Assembly (NCBI GenBank): GCA_947483545.1
Contig: CANKNP010000147.1
Span: forward strand, 1-11,784
DNA: 11,784 bases
Reading direction: 5' to 3'
DNA from: Deltaproteobacteria bacterium
GTDB lineage: Bacteria > Myxococcota > UBA796 > SXON01
Shown here: positions 1-9,800 of the stretch, one piece after another
Layout of the letters: each line of letters opens with the position of its first letter
Numbering within the stretch: position 1 is the first letter of the stretch
Translations under genes and position numbers: made by a program
Notes under the pieces: model-generated
What the model was told of the DNA's origin: nothing
The model's input: only the letters and a program-made list of their open reading frames with translations
Database searches by the model: none

Positions 1-606
1 CCCCCCGCCCCACCCCCACAACACCACCATCGCCGGCGCCAGCATGTAGGGCTCCTTGCAGAACGGTGTGAGCGCCAGCAGCATCCCCGCCACGTTTCCC
101 CGCCCCCCCACAAGCGCCACCCACGCCCAGATCGTGAGCGCGGCCGGGACCAGATCGTGGCGGCCGCTGATCCACGCCACCGGCTCCGACGTGCCGCTGT
201 GAACGCCGAACATCAGCGCCAAGCCCCACGCCGCCCCCGCCCCCGCCCCCAGCCCCCGCGCCACCTTCGCGATCCCCGCCACACACAAGAGGTGCAGCCC
301 CAGGTTGAACACCCGCTCGCTCACCGGGCCCGGCGCGATCCCCTGGCAGAGCGCGTGCGTGAGCATGATCAGCGGTCGGTAGGTGTCCGAGACCCGCGGG
401 CCGGCCGGGCCCCAGGGGTCGCTCACCAAGAGCCGCAGCGGATCCCCGAGCGAGGCGTTGCCCGCCACGAGCGTGCGATCGTCCCAGACCCAGCCGCCCC
501 CCAGCGAGGCCGCGTACACCCCGGTGATCGCGAGCAGGACGAGGGCGGGAAGGAGGATTCCGTCGCGTTCGGCGGGCCCCGGGGTGGGGGCCGGTTCGGT
601 CAACAT
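1..606 (-). CDS. GT-C fold glycosyltransferase (TMTC/O-mannosyltransferase-like), 3' end outside window
   Basis: This is a partial membrane protein of 202 codons, open from the ATG at 606 to the window edge with no stop. After a short polar N-terminus (1-16) comes a first membrane helix (about 17-34) and then a loop with W41-D42-D43, the acidic site expected for the catalytic loop of GT-C enzymes. Further conserved-looking positions are Y76-R-P, N101 with H105, the stretch H136 to D151 containing E-P-V-A-W-I-S-G-R, and K184-E185 followed by a Pro. This order matches the TMTC/DUF1736-type and related bacterial glycosyltransferases, which move sugars from a polyprenyl-phosphate donor onto an acceptor on the outer face of the membrane. 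Several hydrophobic segments (about 104-116, 121-135, 152-167, 172-182, 188-200) support a polytopic protein. There is no clear Shine-Dalgarno, and the ATG lies inside a repeated sequence. It lies 232 bases downstream of the synthase on the same strand. Fold is fairly sure; substrate and any TPR tail are unknown. Confidence 0.75.
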   Translation of the reverse strand, partial: MLTEPAPTPGPAERDGILLPALVLLAITGVYAASLGGGWVWDDRTLVAGNASLGDPLRLLVSDPWGPAGPRVSDTYRPLIMLTHALCQGIAPGPVSERVFNLGLHLLCVAGIAKVARGLGAGAGAAWGLALMFGVHSGTSEPVAWISGRHDLVPAALTIWAWVALVGGRGNVAGMLLALTPFCKEPYMLAPAMVVLWGWGGG

Positions 607-642
607 CTGTGGGGAAGCCGACACGTTCTTCCCTTCTCCCGC
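600..642. repeat. 43-bp direct repeat, copy 1
   Basis: This copy matches 788-830 at 38 of 43 positions by eye. A shorter third relative covering only the first 19 bases lies at 689-707. Read on the minus strand, the unit contains ATGTTGA, and in this copy that ATG is the start codon of the glycosyltransferase gene. The distal part runs into the left arm of a hairpin. Confidence 0.75.
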
Positions 643-755
643 CCGACGGGAGAAGGTGCCCGCGTACGCGCGGGTGGATGAGGGCTGTTCAACATCCGCG
701 GGGAGCCCTCATCCGGCGCCGCGTACGGCGCCACCTTCTCCCGGAGGGAGAAGGG
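631..755. repeat. Palindromic REP-like element pair
   Basis: Five nested or adjacent perfect inverted repeats sit in about 125 bases: 632-641 with 647-656 (10-bp arms), 659-664 with 669-674, 676-686 with 704-714 (11-bp arms), 715-721 with 726-732, and 734-742 with 746-754. The left half (631-686) and right half (704-755) are inverted, diverged copies of one module: a CCTTCTCCC hairpin, a GC-rich hairpin and a GGATGAGGGC arm. Such modules are known as dispersed intergenic palindromes in several GC-rich bacteria. The cluster follows the synthase stop in transcription direction, so it could slow or stop RNA polymerase or stabilise the mRNA end. No T-run follows any stem, so I do not call it an intrinsic terminator. 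Confidence 0.8.
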
Positions 756-787
756 GAATACCCCGGAGCGAACGAACACTGTTTCTC

Positions 788-830
788 TCAACATTTGCGG
801 GGAGGCCCACGCGTTCTTCCCTTCTCCCGC
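788..830. repeat. 43-bp direct repeat, copy 2
   Basis: This is the second copy of the unit at 600-642, ending 8 bases before the complement of the synthase stop codon (839-841). On the minus strand it also carries ATGTTGA, but here that is not followed by a long open frame. Together the two copies bracket the palindromic cluster, as if the whole intergenic block had been built by duplication or insertion. Confidence 0.75.
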
Positions 831-838
831 ACCGCCAC

Positions 839-3800
839 CTACGCCACCCGCCGCTTCAACTCCCCCGCGCGAACCACCACCACCCCGATCAGATCCCCGG
901 TCCTCCGCACGCTCGCGGCAAAGCCCCGATCCCCGAACCGCCCCGCCAGGGCCCCGACGAGCCGGGCCTCCCAACCCTCCCCCCGGGTCACCACCACATC
1001 CCGCGGCGACTCCGCCATCCCCACGCCCAGGTGCTTGAGCACGGCCTCTTTGATGGCCCAGCCGATGGTCTGGTCCTCGTCCGTGAGCAGGGCCTCCTCT
1101 GGCCGGAACCAGTCCGCGGCGAAGGCCTCGGACCGGGCTACGATCTGCTCCACATCTACGCCCACGGGCCGGTGGCTGGCCACAGCCCAGGCCTGGCCTT
1201 CGCGGTGCGTGATGCTCACGAACACCTCCTCCTCGGCCTCCACGCTCGGCGCCCCCGTCGGCAACCGTTGCACCTGGAACTCCCCCGTGGTCAACGCGGC
1301 GACCGCCCGACGCGCTGCCACCTGTCCGGCCAGGCGGTCGGCTTGCCGCTTCGGGGTGCCGCGCGCCGTCATCGCCTTGATGTCCCGGTGCGGCAACTCG
1401 GACGCGTCGGCCACGCTCGCAGATGCGACCGACGCCCAGCCGCCCTCCGGCACGGGCAGGCGCTCGTTGGGAGGCAGCGGCCCCCGGTCGATCAGGCGGA
1501 ACCCTCGCACGCGCAGCACGCGCCCGCTGGAGCCGTCTACGTCGATGTCGTAAAGGTCGGCGCCGTCTGAGCCCTTGCGGAGCTGCACCATCACGTTCAG
1601 CGTGTCGCCTTCGATCACCGGGGAGACACGCTCCAGCACGTCGATCGCCGACGGCAACGCCATGACCCCGTGGATCGCCATGCGGTGCAGGCCCGCCGCC
1701 TGGAAGGCGGCTTCCAGCACCAGGGGATCGGTGAGCAGCCCCTCGGCGATCGTCGCGTGCTCGACCCTCGCCTCCGCGAACAGCCCTTGAAGGGCGACGG
1801 CCTCCACACCCCGGAGCACCTGGAACGACTGGCCGTGGAAGAACCGGCGGTAGATCTCGCGCGACGAGATCGGCTCGTCGGGCAGGAACGTAGACGGCAG
1901 CGTCGGCATCAACGGCATCTCGTCCAGGTGGACCTTGGCCTCAAAATGCGAGGTGGTCAGCACGCGCCCGGTCTTGGCGACTCGGGTGGATTGAAGCGTG
2001 CAGTGCACGATGCCATCGCCCTGTGGGGTCGCGCGGATCTCGACGGTGACAGGCTCCTCGCGGTGCAGCTTGAGCGGTGCTGCGAACTTCACCTCCTCGG
2101 CACCCATGTACCGGCCGTGGGGGCAGGCCAACAGCGCGGCGGCGGCCATCAGCTCGAGCCCGATCACGCCGGGCAGGACCCAGACGCCATCGATCGCGTG
2201 GTCGGCCATCCAGGGCTCGCTGGCCTGCGACATGGACCGGGTCACAACGACAGCGTCGCCGTCCCAGGAGACGGTGTCGCACAGCGGGTGGAGCGCGGGC
2301 ATGGGGAACCCGCCGAGCTTGCCGGCCACGAGGACCTCGCCGATCACGCCTGCGTCGAGGAACCCGACCGTGAGCCGAGCCCCGGGACCGGCGGGGAGCA
2401 GCTCCACACCGCGATCCGTGAGCAGCGTCTGCATCCCACCGCGCACCGCCATGCCCACATCGCCCCAGGCCGTCCAGCAGACGTGCAGGGAGTCCGGGCG
2501 CTTCATGCAGACCTGTGCGAGCGCCTCGTTGGCGGCGGAGTAGTCCACTTGCCCGGGGTTGCCGAACCGACCGGCGACAGACCCCATCGACAGGAAGAAC
2601 GTCGTCGCAGGCAGCTCGGTGGCCAGCACCAGACCGCCTTCGGCCTTGCCGTCGAACACCCGCTTGAAGGCTGCGTCGTCCTTGTCGGCGATCGTGCGCG
2701 ACTCCTCGACGCCCGCGCCATGAACGCAGATGTCGATGCGCTTGTACGTCGCGAGCACGTCGGCCACGAGCTTCTTGACGGCCTCGGGGTCCGCGAGATC
2801 GGTCACGCGGACATCGACCTTGGCGCCGGCCAGCTTGAGGCCGCCGACGGTGCGGCGGGCCTCTTCGGCGACGCGCAGGGGGCGCAGCGCATCGTCGATC
2901 TGTCGGGGGGTGGCGCGGCGGCCACCTGCAGTCAGCTCCTCGCGGATCCGAGCCTTCTCAATGCCCTCATCGAGCGCGTGGGCGCCCGGCTTCGAGCGGG
3001 CGACGAGCACCAACGTACACGGCCCTCGGGTCGCGATGGCGCTCGCGACGCGGGCGGTGATTCCGCGCGTTCCACCCGTCAAGATCACGACCGGGTCGAT
3101 CGGGATCCGGCCCCGGCCCTGCGGCCAGGCCTCGGTGTCCAGGATCGCGACCTCGCGCCCATCGACCGTGCGCCAGGTCTCCAGCGCCCCGTCCACCTCC
3201 GCGAGCTCCTCCAGCGCGGCCCTCGCGGCCAACTCGGGCGTGAGCGCGGGATCCAGGCGGACCACGCGGCCCTCGCAGCCGGCCCACTCCCGGCCCAGCG
3301 CCTTGGCGATCCCGGCGCGCGCACCCTGGTCCCGCACCTGGCGCAACGCGGACGCTGGCGTTGGCGCCTGCGCCGCGGAGTGCGACGAGGACTGCAACAC
3401 GCACAGCCACTGCTTCGGCGGGGTCGCGGCGAGGGCACGAGCGCGCTGGAACGCCTCCAAGGGCGAGGCCCCGGCGTCGATGATCGCGTCCGGCACGACA
3501 CCTGCGGGCAGCTCGCTCACGCCGCCTCGCCGGTCAACCTCCATGCGGAGAGCCACCGCGAGCCAGCCTTCGCCGAGCACCTCGACGTTGCGTCCGACCA
3601 CCGCGGGGGTGCCCATCGGGACCCGGGCGATGCGGAACGGACGACGGACACGGAAGCTCGCAGGCAACCCAAACGGCGTTGTCTCGGCGAACAACGCGCT
3701 CAGCGGCGAGGGGGGCAGCGACGCGGCCGAGGCGCGTCGGGTGGGAAGCGCGGCGAGGTTCCTGGGATCCCGCCGGGTCGCGGCGTCCTGAGGGACCATC

Positions 3801-6800
3801 ACGATCGCCGGCAGTCCGAGCAGCGCCAGGTCGGGGATCTCTTCGATCCGGCGCGAGGGCAGGCTGTGCGAGAACTTCGACGAGGTCGCGGACACCGAGA
3901 AGCCGGGCGAGCTCGAAGAGGTGGGCTCATCCGGGCCTTCCTCCGCGGGCAGGGCCTCGATCACCGGCGCGAGCTCGGGCGGGGGCGCGAAGGGGTTCTC
4001 GTCGTCGTCGTCGGACGGAGGGACGAGCGCTGTGACCGGGGGCGGGGGCTCCTCACCGGAGAACTCGGGTGTGTCAACGGTGTCAATGTACGGCTTGGGA
4101 GGCTGCGGCTCGACCTCGGAGAAGTCCACAGGCTCGGAGGCGTCGGAGAACTCCAGGGGCTCGAAGACCTCGGGCTCCAGCGGGAGATCGAAGGGGGAGT
4201 GGCCCATCGGCGCGCGTGTCGCCTCGACCGCGGGCGCTCCCGCTTCCTTGGGAGCCGGCGCCGGCTCGGAGCCCGCCTCCGGCGGCGAGGGATCGGCGGG
4301 CGGGGTGCGATCGGCGTCCCCGGGCGTGAGGGTGTTCACGCGGCCCGTTGAACCCTGGACGGCCGCGGGTTCGGCGTGCGTCAGCGTCGGGCGTACGTCG
4401 GGCGCACCTGAGGCGCGGGAAACGGTGGCCTTGGACTCCATCCACGCTGCGAGCCGCGCGATCGTCGGGTAGTCGGCGAGCTTGAACCCGTCGTCGCGCC
4501 CGATCCCAAAGCGGTCGCGCACCTCGCCGAAGATCTCGGCCTGCTTCACGGTGTCGATCCCCAGGTCGCCTTCGAGCTCAAAGGTCGGGTCGAGCTCGCC
4601 GACGTCGTAGCCTGTGCGGCGGGCCACGACCGCGAGGAGCACGTCCAGCACGGTCTCCCCGGGCGCCAGCGGGACCGCCGAGGCAGGCGGCTCGGGCGGC
4701 GCGGGGACGTCTTCCACGGGCAGCACCGCGATGCCGGGCGGCAGGCTCGGCGTGACCGTCTTGATGCCGGAGGGCACGCTGGGGATGGGCTTGCCCCCTT
4801 CGTTGGGCCCCGGCGGCGGGACCGTTGCGACGCGGCTCGCCAGGTACTGCGCCAGCTTCTCGATGGTCGGGTACTCGGAGAGCTTGAAGCCGTCGTCGCG
4901 GGCGATACCGTGGCGGTCCCGCATCTCGCCGAAGATCTCGGCCTGCTTGACCGTGTCCACGCCGAGATCGGCCTCCAACTCGTAGGTGGGATCGAGCTCG
5001 GCGGGCTCGTAGCCCGTGCGCCGGCCAACGACCTCGAGGAGATCCTTCAGCATCGCGTCGGTGCTCGACGCTGCGGCGATCTCGGGGGTCCGGGACGCCG
5101 CGACGATCGGCGCGGCGGTCGTGCGGGGGGAGGCGGCCGGCTGCGCCGCGACCGGGGCCGGCGGGGTCGCAACAGGTGGCGGGAGGGCGGGGATCGCGGC
5201 CAAGGCGGCTGCGGCTGCGACGGGGGGTCGGCTGCTTCGGGGGTCGTCCCGGCCCGTGCCGCGGAGCTGCCGGAACGCGACGACGGTGCCACCGACGCCC
5301 TCAGCGGAGAGCCAGCGCTTGTACGCCGCGGGGTCCGTGATGCGCGCGTCGCCGACCGCGGCGCGCTTCCACGCCGCGAGGGCGAGCTGGCTGCCGAACC
5401 CGGCGGCGAGGCGGAGCGCGTAGTCGATCGGGTAGCTGCCCCCGGTCGACAGGCACAGCTCGCCGAGATCGCTGTCGGGCTCCTTCAAGTTGGCGATGTG
5501 CGGGACCAGCCGGTACTGCAACGCCTTGACCGCGACAGTGTCCTCGATCCCGGCGCCCATCGGATGGCCGGTGAACCCCTTGGTGTTCGCGATCACGATC
5601 TTGGACGCCGCCGGGCCGAAGGCCGCTGGCAAGCTGGCCATCTCCGCAGCGGCCGAGCCACCTCGGGCGGGGGTGTACGTCTCGTGCGAGAGGAACACAC
5701 ACCGGCTCGCGAACGCCTCAGCCGTCTCGCCCGTACGCTCCAACACCTCGGCCATGAAGCGCTTGACCTCGCGGGTGATGTGGTCCGCGTCGAGCCGCGT
5801 GCCGTGGAACGCGCTGTTCGTGAAGTGCGTGCCGATCAGCTCGGCGACCCCCACCATGCCGCGCGCCGCGACGTCTTCGGTGCGTTCGAGCACCAAGCCG
5901 ACCGCACCCATGCCCAGGATCATGCCGTGCCGGCGCCGGTCGAAAGGCAGCGCCGCCTTCTCGACCACCGGCTCGACCGTGGCCGCGCCCGCCGCGAGGA
6001 ACCCCGCGCCGATCCAGGGCATCAGGCGGTCGTTCGTCACATCGTCCGACCCGATCACGATGACCCGCTTGCAGCGACCCAGCCGGATCCAGTCCTCGCC
6101 GATGCCGATGCCCTGCGTGGTGCTCGCGCACGCGGCGTTCACCTGCGTGTTCGGGCCACGTGCCCCGATGAACTGGGCGAACTGGCTGTGGCCCATCGCC
6201 AGGACCTGGAACAAGAACCGGCGGTCGAACGCCTGCGTGCCGTCGGGCTCGGTGGTCTTGCCGTTCGCTTCGAAGTGGGCGACCATCTGGTCGTAGCCCG
6301 GGAACGCCGATGCGAACACGATCCCCGTGTCGTCGCGCATGCTCGGGGGCAGCACCCAGCCGGTCGCCACCCGCTTGCCGTTCGAGGTCTCCCGGTAGCT
6401 GCGCACCAGCGGGATGCCCGCGTCGCGCAACGCTTCCAAGCCCGCGGCGAACGCCAACTGCGTGGTGATGTCCAGCGTGCGCACCACCGCGCCGTCCACC
6501 CCATAGTCCGCCTCCAGGTCAAAGTGCGCCTTCACCCCCGCCAGTTGGATGACGCTCAAGGGCGAGTCGGCGAGCACGAACTCGCCCTCGCCGGTCTTCG
6601 GGTTCTTCACCAAGCGGCGAATGCCCTTCTGGACCATCGCCTCGCGCGTGGCCAGGCTCAACGGGACGATGCGGTTCTCGCCTTTCAACATCCGCTGGAT
6701 GTTGTCGTCCGCGAACACCGACGCACCTGCGGGCAGGCCCAGAGAGGCGCCGGAGCAGACGATCGAGACAGGGGCGATGTAGCCGGGGCCCGGCGAGGTG

Positions 6801-9800
6801 CCGGGCGCCTGGATCGCAGGAGCCGGGGTGACCGGGGCGGGGGATGCGGTCGGGGCGGCGGGGGAGGGGGCTTGCGCCGGGGCGAGCGTGGCAGCCGGAC
6901 TGGCGGCGGCCCGGGCGAAGGCGATCGGGGCAGACGCCGTCGGTGCCGGAACCCCCGGCGCGCTGGTCTGAAAAGCCTGCCAGGACGCGGCGAGCAGCGC
7001 CTGGATCGCGGGCAGCATCGCCTGGGCGAACGCGGGGGCGTCGAGGCCGCCAAGGTCCTTCTGGGCCACCTCCGCAAGGAAGCGGGAGACGGTGTCGGCA
7101 CCGCTCTCGCCATCGAACGCGCCGCTCGGGGCGACCGCGGCCGGCCGGCGGGCGGGCACCCCGCCGGGGCGGGTCGAGCCCACGCGGCGGCCAGCGTAGT
7201 CGATCAGCGCTCGCAGGGTCCGGTGGTCGCCCAAGCGGAAGTTCGGGTCGTGCTCGAGCCGGAAGTGCTCTCGCACGCTCGCGACGATGTCCGCCAACTT
7301 GACAGTGTCAATGCCGAGATCCGCCTCCAGGTCAAAGTTGACGTCCAGGGACTCCACCGGCCAGCCGGTCTTGGCGGCGACGATCTTCAGGATGTCGCGT
7401 TCGATCGCCGGAGCGCCGTGGGTCTCCCCGCCGGCCGCCTGCGCGGCGGCGATGGCCTGCGTCCGGCCTTGAAGCGCTGTCGTGGTGGATCGGCGCGGTC
7501 CGCCGGTGTCGAACAGGCCGGCGTCTGCCCAGACCCCCGGGGCCACCTCGCCGTCCACCGGGAAGCCCAGGGCGAACAACGACGCCAGCGCGTCGAGGAA
7601 CGACAGCACGCCGCCGCGCTTCGGCTGGTTGGTGTACAGCGCGCGGTGGGGCCGGTGCTTCAAAATATTGACGATGAACCCGGCCAGCGCGCGCTTCGGT
7701 CCGCACTCCACGAACACCCGCGCGCCGTCCGCGTACATGCGCTCGACCTGCGCGATCCACTCGACGGGGCTCGCGACCTGCCGCGCCAGGATGTCGATCG
7801 CGGCGTCCCGCGCGCCAACCCCCGTGGGGTAGTACCGGCTGTTCACGTTCGTCGTGATGCGCCGGCGCGGCTCTCGCAGGTCCAACCCAGACAATACCCG
7901 CCGGAGCGGCTCGGACGCCGGGGCGACGATCCGGGAGTGGAAGGCGTGGCTCACCGGCAACGGGTGAACGGTCACCCCTCGGCTTCGGAACGCCTCGATC
8001 GCGGCTTCGACAGCCTCGCTCTCGCCGGCGATCACCGTCTGAGTGGGACAGTTCTTGTTCGCGGCCACGACGTAGCCGGGAATCTCGGCGAGCACGGCCT
8101 CCACGGTGTCCACGTTCGTCGCCACGCCCGCCATCTTGCCGAAGTCTGGGAGCTTGACCGCGGCCATCTCGCGGCCCCGCGCGGAGACGGCGACCAGGGC
8201 GTCCGAGAAGGTCAACATCCCCGCGGCGACGGCAGCGCCATACTCGCCCAAGCTGTGGCCCGCGACCACGTCCGGGCGGACCCCGAAGCCGGCAAGGAGG
8301 CGGAGGATCGCGACGTCCACGGTCAGCGTCGCCGGCTGGCTGATCTCGGTCTGGCGGAGCCGGTCGAACTGCTCCTCTTCAGTGAACCGCGGGTCGCGCC
8401 GGATGATCTCGGTGAGCGGACGCCCCAGGTAGGGGGTCATCACAGCGTCGGCCTCAGCGAAGGTCTGCGCGACGATGGGGAAATGGGCCGCGAGGTCGAG
8501 GCCCATGTCGATGTACTGGGAGCCCTGGCCGGTGAAAACGAAGGCGAGCTGCCCATCACAGGGCACGTCTTCCAGGTGGATGCCACGCTGGCGGAGCAGG
8601 TCGTAGCCCTTGCCTTTCTGGACGGTCTGGATCACCTTGTCGAGCTGCTGGGCACGCTCCTCCTCCGACTCCGCGGCGGCCGCGACCCGCAGGGGGGCGT
8701 TGGGCTCATAGGCCTGGGGCTGGCCGCGCTTGAGCGCCCGGCAGCGGGCGATCAGCTCTTCGGGGGTGTCGGCGGAGAGCGCCCAGATGCCGGCGGGCAC
8801 AGGGATGCCGCGGTCCGCGCTGATCTCGGGGGTGGGGGCGGGAATCGCAAAGTACGGGGCGATCGACACGCCGGGGGCGGTGCGAGGCAAGGACGAGGGG
8901 CTGGGGGAGGGTGGGGCCGGGGGCGGGGCGACGCGGGGCTGGCCGGGGGTGTAACCCTCAAGCACAAGGTGGAAATTGGTGCCGCCAAAGCCGAAAGCGC
9001 TCACGCCGACCCGGCGGACGTCGGAGGTCCAGGGCTCGGCCAGGGTCTGCACCTGGAGCGGCCCACGGGCAAAATCGACGTCGGACCGAGGGGTCACGCA
9101 GTTGATCGACGGCGGCAACGTGCGATGGAACACCGCGAGCGCGGCCTTGATCGTCGCGGCCGAGCCCGCCGCGGCCTTCAGGTGCCCGATGTTGGACTTG
9201 ATCGACCCGATACGCGCCGGGCTGGACCGGCGGCCGGCGACCAGCTCGCCCAGGGCCTCGACCTCGACCTTGTCTCCAACGTGCGTCGAGGTGCCGTGAC
9301 ACTCAAACAGATCCACCGTCCCGGGATCGACCCCGGCATTCTCGTAAGCCCGCTTCAACGCGCGACGTTGCCCCTCGGGGTTCGGCGCCGTGATGCCCTT
9401 GCCCTTGCCGTCCGAGCTCGCGCCGATGCCCCGAATCACCGCGTAGATGCGGTCGCCATCGCGCTCCGCATCGTCCAGGCGCTTGAGCACCAGTACGCCG
9501 CAGCCCTCGCCCATCACGAACCCGTTGGCCCCTTCGGCGAAGGGGCGTGAACCATCCGCGGACAAAGCACCGATCTTCGAGAACTTCACGTAGGTCGGCG
9601 GGCCCATGGACCGATCCGACCCGCCGGTGAGCGCCATGTCAAAGTCGCCGTCTTGCAGGCCCTTGACCGCGGCCTGGATCGCAGCCATCGAGCCGGCGCA
9701 CGCCGCGTCTGTCGTAAAGTTGGGCCCGCCCAAGTTGAGCGCGTTCGTGACCCGTCCGGCGACCACATTGGCCAGCTCCCCGGGCATCGAGTCTTCGTTG

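Noticed and set aside
631..755. Intrinsic transcription terminator
   Set aside because: Stems are strong but no T-run follows them on the minus strand, so I list it only as a repeat with possible effect on transcript ends.
600..974. Minus-strand frame of 124 codons spanning synthase end and repeats
   Set aside because: It overlaps the PPTase C-terminus in another frame and otherwise consists of translated palindromes.
157..1570. Overlapping plus-strand frames across the left gap, and plus-strand frame 9653-10849
   Set aside because: They cross the palindromic repeats and the opposite strand of the glycosyltransferase and synthase genes; the minus-strand readings have clear motifs and these do not.
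1670..4351. Plus-strand open frame of 893 codons
   Set aside because: Shadow of the linker, KR and DH region; composition is typical of antisense GC-rich frames, with no motif.
4910..9550. Plus-strand open frame of 1546 codons antisense to the synthase
   Set aside because: It lies opposite well-conserved KS, AT and ACP domains. Its translation is Arg/Gly/Ala-rich with no recognisable domain. Long antisense frames are expected opposite a GC-rich gene with few T/A third positions.
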